In this document: positions 49,601-60,979 of the stretch, one piece after another
Numbering within the stretch: the first letter of the stretch is position 1
How the letters are laid out: the number at the start of each line of letters is the position of its first letter
Assembly (NCBI GenBank): GCA_003013855.2
Contig: ML058526.1
Location: 5,146,001-5,210,000, forward strand
Origin: Liriodendron chinense
Lineage: Eukaryota > Streptophyta > Magnoliopsida > Magnoliales > Magnoliaceae
Length of the DNA stretch: 64,000 nucleotides
Reading direction: 5' to 3'
The notes under the pieces: model-generated
Seen by the model: the letters and a program-made list of their open reading frames with translations, nothing else
Told to the model about the DNA's origin: nothing
Databases searched by the model: none
Translations under genes and position numbers: made by a program

Positions 49601-52600
49601 TTCGGTGCATGGGTCAGATTTGACAAACACATCAACTCCGGCATCCCACCTAAATTAGTCAGTAATTTCCTTCCTTCTATTTTCTGAAAGGAAACAGAAA
49701 TCAAGTTGGGCAGAAAAGGTGGAAAAAGGAATCCCTCTAATCCATTTCCTTTTTCTATGCACTGTCCAAAATGCATATCCAAACTTTCACTTTCGCTTCT
49801 GCTGAAAATATCCACCTTACTTTAGGATACATACATGCCTCACTTGCACAGAGAGGAATGGGAGCAAGAGTGGGAGTGGGAGTGGAAGTGGAGAATCACC
49901 TGTTTTTGCAAAGTTAGGAGTTCAAAGGGTTTCTAATGCCACTTACATTTAATGTGAAATCACTCTAGGTTTCCTAGGATTTCTAGTGCAATATTCATTC
50001 AATTTCCACCAAGTTTCCAATTTTGCTTCTAACATTACATGCCTGGACATCTACAACAATGGGGATGCTTGTTTCGGTTGCTTCTGCAATCATTCCAAGT
50101 AACAAATATTTTGATGTTAATGGAACTGTATGATCATCAACCTGAGGATATGCAGTATCTTCAAATCTCAGTTTGTGACAAATTCTGATGGTTTGCTGAT
50201 CCATATGACTTTTTGATGGACCCAGCTGTGCATGGACTGTGCCCCAATAATCTCCAACTGCAACAGTCTTAATCCTCAGATCTATGGCCCGCAAATAGGT
50301 GTTAAGTAAGACAATAACCTCCACATCCAACTAAAGAGATGAAATATTGGATGGCTAGGATCTTCCAATCTTGGAGATTTTTGGCCATGATCCATCAATG
50401 GTGTGACCCTTCTCATTACCTTGAGGATCATATATTTGTTCTTAACATTATAGGAAAAACTCTTGCTTGATGCTGAGCGTTTTCAAGGAGAACTTTTAAC
50501 TTTTTTAGAAGTGCATGGAACCTCAGATGAAGATTTCAATCATACCTAAATATTGAACTAATTCATCTGCAGATTGGAGACTTCGAAATGCATCTGAAAC
50601 GGAACATAGGAGCCATAGTAGCTCCAACACCACCTTTTGTTTCACCTTCAACACCACCTCCTGTTCCAACCAAACCCATGGTTGAATCAGTATCTACTGC
50701 CCCACCAGTTCCGCCGCCAAAATCCTCTCCAGCGACCTCGAGCCCTTTCGCAAATGTATCTCTGGCGAAGTCATCAAAGCTAGCAGTTTTAGAGGGCTCT
50801 GGAAATAATGCATATGTCATAGTATCATCACCGACGGTATGAGTTGGTAATCAAATGTTTTCATTTTTTCCGCTCCTTAAATGGTCCCAATCTTATAAAT
50901 TTGTCATTCCTGATTTGCTAGGTTGGTTCATTCCGAAGGGGAAGAACTGTGAAAGGAAAGAAGCAGCCTCCAATTTGCAAAGAGGTAACATTATCTTTTG
51001 AGAAGTATGCAATGCTCGACCATATTAGATTGTTTCTTCTGTTCAATCAGCAACCACTGGAGGCACATCTTTCTGTGATTGAGGCCGTTCATCTTAAGGA
51101 CCCAATTCTAAGAGGGTCAGGACTCAGGACCCAAATATCCATATGATGGACCCACCTATCTATGGTCGAGGCTATTCATCTTGTGGAACCATCTGAATGG
51201 GTCATGCTCATGCCCCAAGAATCTCCGTTGTTGGGAAATCATACCAATATGATTGGTGGGTTTTTCCTTTTCATTGAATGTAGACTGTTGACTAAGCGTT
51301 GATTTTCAAGATGCCAATTGTGCAGTTAAGATAAACCAAGGGGCACTTTTGGGGCATAGCCCATAATAGGGCCTGCCCAATGAACAGTCAGAATTGTTGA
51401 AAGGTGGGCTCAACATTTACAGTTGTGGGCTGAACTGAAAGCACCGTTTCACTCAGGCGTGCTTGATATATTGCCTCTCTTACCTTTCAATGTTGTGCTT
51501 TTTCTTTTTTCTTTTTTCTCTTTTTTCTTTCAATGTTTTGCTTAATGACTATCCAAATTAGTGAATTCCCGAACCCAAAGCAACTTCCTTGTTTTAACTG
51601 AGCCTAAAGACAAATTGGCATAGAGCTCGCCTTCATCAAACGAACAAGTTGTATCAAGTGTTGTTGTTCTTTATGACGATTCTAATTAGTCAATTTGCGA
51701 ACCAAGCAACCAACTTCCTGGAACTTTGTTTTTTAAATACTGGAGCCAAAGATAAATTTCCATGGAATTTTCCATCATTATACGAAAAACCTGATCAGGG
51801 TTTTTTTTTTTTTTTTTTTTCCCGTCTATATCTGCAACGATTGATTTCTGCAATCTGATGCTTACACCTTCAAACAAAACAGGGGGACATCATCAAAGAA
51901 GGGCAAATCATTGGTTATTTAGATCAGTTTGGAAATGAGCTTCCAGTTAAAGTGAGTCCTCTTTCTGCTCTTCTAAATGCTCTAACTCATCATCGCAATC
52001 TTCTCATACATGTTGCTTTTGATTTCTTGAGCAGTCAGATGTAGCTGGAGAAGTCCTAAAGCTTCTATACAAGGAGGGTGGTAATACTTCAAATATCATT
52101 TGGCATCAGTTAAATCCATTTTTAAATATGAATTGGTGTTGATGTATAGTGGGGCACACTGATATGATGCACCAAACATCTGCAGTAATTCGATGCTATG
52201 TAACATAGATACAGATATCTGTGATGATATCTGTTTTCTTGAGAAATTCCAAGCTTTGTCTGCAGCACTTTCCATATAACAATTTAAGCTTCACAAGCTG
52301 TAACCCTAGATAATACATGGCAGTGTGATGGTTCATGCACGTTCAGTAAATTGTACACAGTATACATGTCAGTCAAATCAAACTGGTCAAACTGTGGGAC
52401 CCACTGTAGTTGGTCATGATTGATTGGGCAGGGTAATGGTTAACTGTTTGTTGGAATAGGACTGGACTATTTTTCATTTTGACCGATCGTTAGGTGTTCA
52501 CCAATCAGCCATTAGGACATAAGTTGTAATTGACCTTCCCCCGCTTTTTTTTTTGGACCTAAGGTGAGACAAATGACTTGGAGGGTTCGAGTTACATGTA

Positions 52601-53450
52601 TGCTGTGTGTACGATTCGAGGTGAATGCATATGAACCATCAGACTGCCAAAATACAAAATTCTCTAATATTATTTACAAACCAAACATTTTGGCCGATGC
52701 AGTCCATACTTATGCACGCATGTCCATGAGCACACCTGCACATGCCCGTGCACACATGCACACATGCCCACTGACATGTATTTGTACGCGTGTATATATT
52801 TATTTTGATACGAGAGTCCATATTTATATTTTAAGTATGAAATATACAATGGGCACATGTTTATTTGTATGTGCCCTCGTATTTATATGTATGCATTTTG
52901 ATTGGTGTCCACACTGATATTTTAAGAGGAAATATGAAATCTATAATGCCCGGCTTGAATCATGGCATTTTACTTTGGCTTAGCACTCTATGCAGGTGGG
53001 CCCCACCTTTTTGCTGGCTGGACCTTTAATTTCGTTATGTCCATCATGGATAGGTGATGCTGCAAAAAAACTTCCATTGGACACACTCCTAGCTGTCCCC
53101 TGCAAATGTATGGTTAAGAACAGAATATGATCCAGGAGTCCATACACAGTAGAAAAATCCCACATATTCAAATAGTTGGAATTGGAGTTTTTTACGTCCA
53201 TCACTTACCCATGATTGGTCCGACCGAATGATTGATCCAGATCATCGAAAGCTGGCCCGAATGAAAATGCTACTGATTTGAGCCAAGGGAACTAGTAAAG
53301 GGGAGTTTTACACCTAATTAAATAAATCCACCCAACAAGAAAAAATAAAATAGAATTTTCCACTGTTTGTTTTGTGTCTGATTTGCAGAGGCAGTAGGCT
53401 ACGGAGATCCGCTTGTTGCTGTCCTGCCTTCATTCCGCGGGATTGAGTGA
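37628..53450 (+). CDS. BADC: Biotin/lipoyl attachment domain-containing protein (BADC), chloroplastic
   Basis: Nine exons: 37628-37661, 40109-40309, 46739-46818, 47763-47816, 50573-50836, 50922-50984, 51883-51951, 52035-52080, 53389-53450. All introns are GT-AG, phases agree, and the sum is 873 nt (290 aa plus stop). Residues 1 to about 60 look like a plastid transit peptide. About 110-140 hold FESLVLEVCDETDVAELIMK and GDFEMHLKRNIG; about 137-175 are a Pro/Ser/Thr-rich linker. The C-terminal lipoyl-like domain has GDIIKEGQIIGYLDQFGNEL, DVAGEVLKLL and YGDPLVAVLPSFRGIE. The biotinyl AMKM lysine of BCCP is replaced around residues 246-250. BADC proteins are known to displace BCCP in plastid heteromeric acetyl-CoA carboxylase and lower fatty-acid synthesis. 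Intron 2 (6.4 kb) is swollen by repeats. The coding sequence appears intact. Confidence 0.9.
38314..38742. mobile_element. TIR element (GTCATTTGGATGGTGG) in BADC intron 1
   Basis: The left end TTGGGGGTCATTTGGATGG and GGTAAATGG pairs with the right end CCATTTACCACCATCCAAAC and AACCCTT. The first 73 bp (38314-38386) are repeated identically at 38387-38459. The body is rich in palindromic AAATCATTTAC words. hAT-MITE-like by its end sequence; no clear target-site duplication. Confidence 0.55.
40478..40506. repeat. (CA)n microsatellite
   Basis: 29 bp of CA in BADC intron 2. Confidence 0.9.
40648..41075. repeat. Two direct copies of a ~213 bp unit
   Basis: Both copies share TTGCCTAAAAAATTTATTC, TTTTTTCAAGTAAA, CAAAGTCT and AAATCACAATATATGACAAA. 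Copy 1 begins about 40648 and copy 2 about 40861. They lie in BADC intron 2. Confidence 0.7.
41560..42740 (-). pseudogene. Ty3/gypsy pol relic in BADC intron 2
   Basis: Minus-strand pieces in gypsy order: RT start (GIIPALLTPKKNGSWR, about 42590-42650), an RT/RNase H linker (FLVDGVMFLGYTMSAEGIKV, about 42130-42200), the integrase HHCC finger (HGELGGHFENDKTL to CHRCQVSKG, 41690-41850) and the start of the integrase core (about 41580-41640). It is full of stops and deletions and opposite to BADC. No LTRs recognised. It is a different, older copy than the element at 3380-14908. Confidence 0.7.
43130..43270. repeat. Short direct duplication
   Basis: CTCTCCTTTAGGAGTCCCAT and TATTGAGACATCCTGGAAGTC (about 43135-43175) recur 96 bp later with two changes (43231-43270). 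Confidence 0.7.
43623..43850 (+). mobile_element. SINE-like plant repeat
   Basis: CGTCGTCATCTAAGCCTTAT, CCCAATTAATTGGGGTCAGC and TACATGAATCC, followed later by CCGGGCTGGGCACCGGCAAT and AACTCCCACGGGCGCAATGT, match a short interspersed repeat that I recall from many dicot and magnoliid sequences. I did not verify pol III boxes. Confidence 0.45.
44378..46200. mobile_element. TIR-like element filled with a minisatellite, BADC intron 2
   Basis: The left flank GGGGGCGTTTGGCATCTC and AATAAGAGCTTATTGGC, with TTTGGTAAAAGTCT, is mirrored on the right by AGAGTTTTACCAAACATGC, TAACCAAACGAG and TTGGAGTAGCTCTTATT. The flanks are thus imperfect inverted repeats around the tandem array. Exact ends and duplication are not clear. 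Confidence 0.45.
44655..45985. repeat. Minisatellite, ~34 bp unit, with higher-order repeat
   Basis: About 38 degenerate units of the form GGTGGGCCCCACATGATGGA plus TGGTCCACATCAAA. A block of seven or eight units beginning near 44755 is repeated near 45023, so a higher-order period of about 268 bp is visible. The many 60-90 codon minus-strand frames rich in His-Pro-Ser-Cys-Gly are artefacts of the unit. Confidence 0.85.
48605..49650. repeat. Second foldback-like family fragments, BADC intron 4
   Basis: GGGCATGGGACAAAAAATCA and CAAGTGGGCCACACTATAGG, then GGTTTGGCCCACCTGAGTC and GGTGGATTTGATGCACACAT, and a third block at about 49320-49640. Word order is similar to the GTGGGCCC family, but the arms differ (CCCACTAGGATGAAGGG, CCATTCCAAAATTTGG). 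Related to 55270-55690. Confidence 0.4.
51799..51821. repeat. T homopolymer before BADC exon 7
   Basis: Run of about 22 T within intron 6, 60 bp upstream of the exon. It may form part of an extended polypyrimidine region. Confidence 0.7.
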
Positions 53451-53597
53451 GCTCCTTTTTCTGGCCACACAACTGTTCTCTCACACCAGGAGCCTGCAAT
53501 TTCTCAACTCAATTGTAATTTTTCCAGTGAGCCAGACTCATTCAGCTATATTTAATTCCATGGACCTTTTATCTGGTAATTAGATATTGGCGGGAGT

Positions 53598-53603
53598 AAT
53601 AAA
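53598..53603 (+). terminator. Candidate BADC polyadenylation signal
   Basis: AATAAA about 150 bp after the BADC stop codon, in an AT-rich context. Confidence 0.4.
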
Positions 53604-55250
53604 TTTAAGGAGAGTAAGGATTTTTTTTATTTATATCTCTCTTCATTTAGAAATTGACTGGCTGTGGAACAGTTACATGGGTTTGGTCATGTGGCCCACA
53701 ATGGATCAGGCCCCACACCTTGTGATTGGACCCACCTGTGTGGTCCATATGATCTAAAGCTGTTCATAATGCGAGCCTGCCTTGCCGTGGAGCTGTTGTA
53801 GACCATAGTTCTAAAACTTGGTGACTCGACTCGAAACTTGGCTGAATCAGCTTGACTCAGCGAGATTTCAAGCCGAGTCTCTTGGAAACTTGCTGCCGTG
53901 CTTGACAAGATTTGTTTGAGTCGGCTCATAAACTCAGGTCACAAAAAATGCAGTCTATGATGAAATTTAAACCCAGAACGCACACATAAAAGTAAGCAGC
54001 CCTGCTACCAGCATGGCAACGGACTTCTTTACACTCTTTAGTAGTTTCCATTTGTGTTGTCTGAAAGGTTTAATATTAACCAAAACCACACACATATATA
54101 ATTGTTAACGTATTGAGTCAAGTCGAGTAGTCTTGGACTTGATCTGACCCGATTGGACATGGAATCAGGTTTTGGGGGCATTTGAACTATGTTGTAGACT
54201 CACAAATGTGCTCATCTAATCAGCTGATTGAATGCAAACTGGAATGTGGATTGTTTGTTTTTCTGTTTGTTAGCCAAGTGCATTGGTAAGCCATTTGTGG
54301 ATGATGGTGGGCTAGGGTGGAACCAGTTACTAGTGTCTGACTTCCCTATGCATTAAAAGAGTTTACGGTTTCCTAATGTGCCCATCGAGCCCATGTTTAG
54401 ATGATCCGATTGGGTATCTGCATTTTGAGAGAGATTTGTTTACGTTTCCAATGTCCCAAATATCTTCAAGACGGGAAGATCCTGACCGTTCAGTCCTTCG
54501 GATGATGACCTTAGACACACCTCCTGTGGATTCAGACAGTTATAGACGCTTTACACTCTTTTAGTATGGGATTATTGAAGTTATCTCCCTACTTCCCGTT
54601 TACAAATTCGATGATCCAATCATCATATGCAGGAGAAACAAACTCCTAAGGCAAGGGTATTTTTGTCATTTGGTGCATAATCCTCTAACCTCTCCCACGA
54701 AGCAGAAGGGAAGTCTGCATAATTTGTCAGAAACCAGATGACACTCTTACCCATCTGAGCTTGTAAATGTAGAGACTATCTACATACAGGAGGAAGCATC
54801 TTAACAATTCTTTCGAAGATAACTTTGGATCTAATAGAGTCTAGATTGGAAGATCCTAACCCTTCAATTAGTGGGCCTACAGAATTCAGAGAGAAAAAAC
54901 TTCAAAAAAAAAGAGGCAACAAAGCAGCAATTCAGATTGAATGAAATAGGCCAGCAATTAGAATATTCCCATCCGGAAGCGAGTACATCGAGTAACTACT
55001 GATGGGATCAGTTCATACATGTTCCGTCTGCCGTTTGGAGGTACAAGCCATTGCTGGCCCCCACAATGGATGGAGGACGATTCCAACCTTTGGTCTTTCT
55101 TCACCTGTTACTATAAGTAGGCCAATGATCAAAGGGAAAGGGGTAGGATTCTGGAGTCCTAGAGAAGTTGGGGGCACCCCAATCCACGTTGCCGCCCATC
55201 AGATAGTCCAGATGACCAATCCACGGGACGCATTAGAACAGTAAGCTGCA
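53604..55250. other. Intergenic interval between convergent genes
   Basis: No gene recognised. Short frames lack domain similarity. Confidence 0.45.
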
Positions 55251-55269
55251 TTCATATGGTACCGGTACC

Positions 55270-55690
55270 ACAGGGCTTCTGTAGGGCCCATCTCAAACGT
55301 GCATCCAATCGACACCGTCCACTGTGTTTCCCCCTCATGCTCACCGTAGATACCTCAAAATCAGGCCTACCCAAAACTTTAAGTGGTCCCCAAACATGGA
55401 ACGACATAAAATCATGCTTGAGACCTCCAAATTCAGATGACATGGCCCACCTAGGTTTTTTGAATGGCCTAAGTTTTTGGTGTCCCTTCATCTTGGGTGC
55501 ATCTGACGAATAGAATTAGATGGCATGTACACAACACAGTAGGCTCAAGAAACAGTGGGAAGGTTTCATTGGTTGGGAATCCCCTCCAACTTTTCATGGC
55601 CCATTCAAATCATGCTGACTTTGGCCGCACATCTAATGGGTGGGATGGATCTGATGCACAGTTGACATGGGCCCCCACAACAGCCCAGTA
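55270..55690. repeat. Second foldback-like family copy
   Basis: GTAGGGCCCATCTCAAACG at the left and GATGCACAGTTGACATGGGC at the right, with ACATGGCCCACCTAGG and CCCTTCATCTTGGGTGCATC inside. It looks like an inverted relative of 48605-49030. Just beyond the Kelch gene 3' end; a (GA)n tract follows at 55779-55822. Confidence 0.4.
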
Positions 55691-55778
55691 CCACCACAAC
55701 TTGTGGTGCCATCAGTGCTATATGAACGCTCCTCTAAAACACCACATTGATTCATTAGAAAGACACCACAATTCTTTT

Positions 55779-55825
<47 letters not shown>

Positions 55826-55915
55826 CGAAGGAGAAGAATTCTTGCTTTACACATAGCAATTGTCAACATATCATCTATAAATTAAAAATCCAAAAATATA
55901 GGACCCACATCGGCA

Positions 55916-57162
55916 CTATAAAACAATGGCAGACAAGAAACACCTTTTCCCAATGACTCTCGAATTGGTATGCCGCCAACAGGAGCCCGCCTTGTAACAC
56001 TCAACCTGTCATTATATTAAAACAACAAAAAATAATAACCAACTGATGATTCTTAAAGAAGAACATTCCCACGATGGGCCGTTAAAAAACAGAAAAGAAA
56101 AAAGACTAGGGCCTTGATGCATCAGGCTATCATACTAGTGGTCCATAGCTCAATACTTCAAAACATTGATCTGATCAGCCCCATCATTGATGGAGGATTT
56201 TCCAAAGGCCAGGATCTTCCAATCCATTGAAGCATCACCCAGAAATGCTGTGGCCAAACAAATCAACGGTTTGGATCATCAAACCCCACTTTTAGTTAAC
56301 AGTCAAGTCAACAATTAACATCTAGAAGATATTCATACTGATGTATCTGGACCATATAATTCCTGGAGAAGAAAAAGGGAAGCAGTCACATACAGTATCT
56401 ACAAAAACTGCACCATCTTTCATCCCTCCAATGAGAAAAACAAAGTCTTTGAGAACTGCTGTAGCAGCATATCCCCTTGGATGGTTTAAGGGGTCACCCA
56501 TCATCCATGAACTGGTACGAGGTTCAAATACTTCGGTACTAGAAACCATTTTGGCTCCATCATAACCACCTATTGCATATCTGCAGCAGAAATTGTGGAT
56601 GGAATCATGTAGTTGCAAAATGCCGTTGGGCAATCAGATACCCCATGAGCAATGGAAATTATCGTTTCTTTTGATATTCATGTTGACAAGAGCTCTGCTA
56701 AGCGCACGTGGTCAATGAAGCTGTTGTACATGCCACACGTGCCAGCATGGAAAATGCGTGCAAGATCTAATCCTTGATCAGGTTGGTCCCACCTTATGCA
56801 TGTTCCCAAAAATTAAATGTGGGTTAGAAAACTTCAGCCAAGTTTTTCAGAGCTGTACATTTGTTTTGCAAACTGTGGCCCACCTGACCTGTGGATAAAA
56901 CTGATTCCTGGGCTAAGGGATCAATACAGTGGTGCCATTCTGATGGATGGATTGGATCTAGGAACTTTAATTTCATGCTGGCACATGTTGCATGCTCATG
57001 AGCTTTATTGAACACAAGTGGGCTTGGCAAAGCTGAGTTGACAAAGGATGTTTAACTTACAGTTTCTCATTCATAACTGCCAAAGAGTGGCACCCCCTTC
57101 TCGTTTCCATGCCTGGAAGCCTGACCCAAGTAGCTTCTCGAGGGTCAAATCTTTCAGCGGAT
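55916..57162 (-). CDS. Kelch-repeat protein, C-terminal exons (partial)
   Basis: Three minus-strand exons join in frame: 57162-57061, 56580-56394 and 56005-55916 (379 nt, 125 codons and stop). Introns are GT-AG with matching phases (donors GTAAGT and GTATGT, acceptors CTCAG, CTGCAG and GACAG). The protein reads SAERFDPREATWVRLPGM, RRGCHSLAVMNEKLYAIGGY, STEVFEPRTSSWMMGDPL, HPRGYAATAVLKDFVFLIGG, DTVECYKAG and ends RCFLSAIVL. These are kelch blades with the GG doublet and spaced Tyr/Trp. The closest plant relatives that I recall are kelch proteins of the NS1A-binding-protein-like/DCD-kelch group, which I did not verify. The 5' part must lie beyond 57162, probably right of the window past the copia insertion. 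Convergent with BADC. Confidence 0.8.
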
Positions 57163-57436
57163 CTGAGCCAATAAAAGAGAGAAATTAACACATGTCAAGA
57201 ACACGGTGTTGAGAAGAATGATGCAGATGCCAGAGTCAGAATAGTCTTGAATTAATACAGAGAACTGCATCAATAAAGGTAGCGTTTGGGTGCATCACCG
57301 GGTAACATTTGGTGAGACTTCCTAGCTTTATTGAGGATGTGTTTGGGGCAGTGCAAAATGCAGACCCACACTAAGCAGGCTTTTATTTTCCTGCTTATCC
57401 TAACCAAATAACAATATAGACATGTACAGGAAGCAA

Positions 57437-57665
57437 GGTATTCCATAACGGTAACAGTGGCAGTAACAGCCACCACCCTTACCTTTACGATACCAAGCTG
57501 TAACAGTCGTTATGGTCTAAAAAAAAAAAAAACTGTACCAGCCCCGTAATGGACCATTATGGCCTTTATGGGGGCGTAACGGGCTGTAAGGTTTATTTCT
57601 TCGTAATGGCTGTTATGACACTGTAACATTAACAATTGCCACTGTTACCTTTACGTAACGGCCTT
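57437..57665. repeat. Inverted-repeat element (GTAACAGTGGC)
   Basis: AACGGTAACAGTGGCAGTAA on the left is mirrored by TTGCCACTGTTACCTTTACG on the right, with CGTTATGG / CCATTATGG and GTAACGG words between. Small foldback-like, MITE-like sequence. Confidence 0.45.
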
Positions 57666-57833
57666 TATCGCCCCATAAAGGTCCTTAACATATCTTGTTT
57701 GTACTTCAGTGCTTGTGAAGGTCCCAAACGCACCCCGCTTACCTAAGTTCCTTGATTATGAACAAGGGTGGTAATGGGCCAGGAAGCTCGCCCGAGTCAA
57801 TGATCCCAACCTAGCTCTGGGCTGCCATGGACC

Positions 57834-58919
57834 TATACAGAGTAGTTAGTAGGGTGTATGTGTATTTTTATTTTGTTTGTATGGGCTTTTGGGTGTATGC
57901 ATGTGCACAATGCTCGGTTATCCTGAGAAATATGCATATGTGCTATAGCATTATAGTAAAAGTGGTTCTAGGGTTAACCTAACACACAAAAACACCTTTC
58001 TTCTTCTCTCTCTCCTTCTCTATTCCTGTTGAGCTCTGAATTGTGCATATTTATATCCCAATTCATCACAAATTATGCATGGTTTTGAGTATTAAAAGAC
58101 CCCATCTTATATGTGTATTTGTGTTTGTAGGAAAGAAAGAGAGACCTCATGAATTTGATGCTTAAAGGACCACTTTAGAGCACTTTGAAGATCAATTGAA
58201 GGAAGGAAGAAAGGAAGATTTCGAGTGGAAGAAGTCCGGAATTCAAAAGCTAAAGAATGGAGAAAACAGCAATTTCTGAGAGGTGTCCGATAGGTCTTTG
58301 ATGCATTAGAATCGGAACTGGATTCCAATCAATCAGAAAATCGCAAATCAGGGGCTGAATGTCTGAACTCTCTGGATTGATTTCCGATACATTAGAATAG
58401 TTCCGATCAATCGGAATTTGAATCTCGATACATCAGAATTGGAATTTCGATAAATCAGAAAATCAGCAATTTCAAATGTTAAAAATATGAACTCTCTGGA
58501 CAAAAACTCCGATCAATCGGAGGATCCCTCGGAACCGACTCCAACTGCGTAAGTTTTGCACAAATTCTCGAAGATTCTGAGGCGGTAGCAGATTTTCTCT
58601 ATAAAAGGGCACCTCTACTCTCTTCTAAAGGCATCATAGGACGTGGGGAGCAAGGAGATCAAGTCCTTGGAGGCTTCATAGCCAAGCCTTCTACAACTAG
58701 TTTTTTTTTTTCTAGTTCTAGTTCTAGTTCTAGTTTTTCTATGCTTTCCTTAGGCTAAACTCTCAGCTAGAGCTAAGAGGTGAAACTTCTAGTTTATTAT
58801 TCGTGCTTTGATTCTTTGATTTTGAATTATGGTTTTATTGTTGAACAATTCACTAACATCGTGACCCTGCATTTGGGGTGGTGAACAATTCCCATCTAAG
58901 ATTATTCAACCTCAACTTA
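57834..58919 (+). repeat. 5' LTR of copia element
   Basis: Starts TATACAGAGTAGTTAGTAGG and ends CTAAGATTATTCAACCTCAACTTA. It carries a TATA box (CTCTATAAAAGGGCACC, about 58599) and a CTAGTT tandem at 58710-58740. It is about 840 bp longer than the 3' LTR: 58016-58890 has no partner there. Confidence 0.65.
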
Positions 58920-58931
58920 GTATTAGAGCAC
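58918..58931 (+). other. Primer-binding site of copia element
   Basis: TAGTATTAGAGCAC directly after the 5' LTR resembles TGGTATCAGAGC, complementary to initiator-Met tRNA. Confidence 0.6.
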
Positions 58932-59554
58932 ACTTTGAGTTGATTGGAGCTACAGAGACTTGTTGACGTCAGCAACCGTATGGCCGACATCAGCAATGTA
59001 CAATCCATATGGATTTTTTTTTCAATCGGAAGAACATGGTTTGATGCGTCTCGATTTTAAAGGATTTATGGTGATTTTTGTGGAATTTTTTGAGGTCATC
59101 TAAGGTATATTTGAGCCACTTTTCTCATTCGATAGAAAAACCCCAAATCTTCATTTTTCTACAATTCTACTCAAATCGGTGGAGATTTCTTGGAATCTTC
59201 TGTACATAATGGGTCTATTTTGCCCTATTTGACAGCGCAAGGTGTAGTTTTGCACCAAGGGGAAGATTTGGGTGTGTTGTGAAGCCTAAGGTGGTCTGGT
59301 TGAGCCATTTTTGGGGCCCTAAGAATTCTTGACATACACCGGAACTTCTAATGTATGTCTATGTGGGTGTTTCTGGTGTGTGAGATGTTTTTCACATCAG
59401 ATTCAAGTATATTTCTGATTCTTGGAATAGTTTATCAGTTCTAAGGTTGTTATTGGACCTCGGGCCTTCATCTGGAACTCAAATTTGATATTCTTATACA
59501 CTGCATGCCTTGTTTGAGTTGCTTGTTGCTCGATCTTCTTCTTAGTGGACCCTT

Positions 59555-60034
59555 ATGGAGGACAAAAGCGCCTTTAGACCCGATGTGGGATCTTTAGAAT
59601 CAAATCCTTTATTGATTATTACAGTCAAGTTGAACGGTAACAATTATCTACAATGGTTCCAATCGATGAAGTTGTTTTTAAGAGGTAAAGATAGACTATC
59701 AAACATATTGGATGAACCTCTAGATTCGCCAGATGGGAATTTCAAGACATGGACCAAGGAGAACTACCAAGTCATGACTTGGCTCCTTAATAATATGGAT
59801 TCCACTGTGAGCAATTTTGTTATGTTCTTGACCTCTAAGAAAAGAATTTGGGACACCCTCCATGACATGTATTCAGAGGCACGTATATCCAGAGTATTTA
59901 AGTTAATCTCTGATATTGGCAAGTTTCAACAAGATTTAAGATCCCTGAATGAGTATTTTTCGGCTCTTCGGGGCATGTGGGATCAATTAGATCTCTATTA
60001 TTGCCCTTCCCTCCCACTGTACAAGAGACTATGA
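59555..60034 (+). pseudogene. gag: Copia gag fragment
   Basis: 159 codons: MEDKSAFRPDVGSLESNPL, then KLNGNNYLQWFQSMKLFLRG, RIWDTLHDMYSEARISRVF and EYFSALRGMWDQLDLY, typical of plant copia gag (UBN2/Retrotran_gag types). It ends early at LPLYKRL. The following frame (60041-60250, REQIIIMDFLSPPVDLYAM) continues the same domain after a frameshift or stop. The zinc-finger region (about 60370-60480) is hard to read. Confidence 0.7.
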
Positions 60035-60979
60035 TCATGCATGCAATTCCCATCTGGCGTTAACTTTGAGTATCATGGTGTTCGGGAACAGATTATAATT
60101 ATGGATTTTCTTTCTCCTCCAGTTGATCTCTATGCTATGTGTCAGAGGGTCACTGCCTCATCCACCTCTACGTTTGTCCCTCATGATCGATTTGCATATG
60201 CAGTTGGAGACCATCCTTTTTTTAGATATGGATTTAGAGCTTCTACATGAGGTACACAGGGATGTGGTCGTAATCTGGGCCTAGAAATCACAGTAAGGGC
60301 CGTGAAAATGAGCCTAGTAGCCGCAGTAGTCGTAGTCACAGTGGACGAGGACGGGGTCATGACGGACCCCATATCTGTAGTGGGGGAACAAACCACATGG
60401 TCGATCAATGTTGGGACCTCATTGGGCGTCCTTTGTGGGTTGGTGCATCCTTGGTTAGCAATGCCTCAATTGTTTTTGACAAGCCCCCATAGATGACTGC
60501 TCCTAAGAAGCCTTCTTCAAGTGACTCGGTTCTCTTGTCACATGAGGCCTATGAGGCATTGATGAAACTGCATGATCGTAATACTCGTGATACTTCCAAA
60601 GCTGTTGTAGACCAGTCATGTACTGCCCTCTATGTGTCTTCTCCTTCTTCTTTCTAAGTCATTTACTCTGGAGCCACATCAATATGACTAGTAAGTCCCA
60701 CTTGTTTACCTCTTACCTTCCTTCAAGTCAATCTCACTTTATCATTGTTGTAGATGGGAACCAAACTCCACTATCTGGAACTGGTTCCATCCATCTCTCC
60801 CACCATGCAACTATCTTCAATCCTTCATGTTCCTAGCGTTCCTCTCAATCTCTTATCTGTTAGTTCTCTTACAAAATCTTTAAATTGTTCAGTAACTTTC
60901 TTAACTTCTCATTGTGTTTCAGGACTTCTAAACGAAGTAGACAATTAGTGGGGGTCGTGAATGTGGAGGGGTCTATTTC

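Noticed and set aside
52564..52917. 117-codon frame rich in Cys and His
   Set aside because: Derived from ACATGCACACATG-type low-complexity text in BADC intron 8; no family similarity.
60302..60496. Copia-overlapping frame with VVVVTVDEDG
   Set aside because: Out-of-frame reading of the copia gag linker region.
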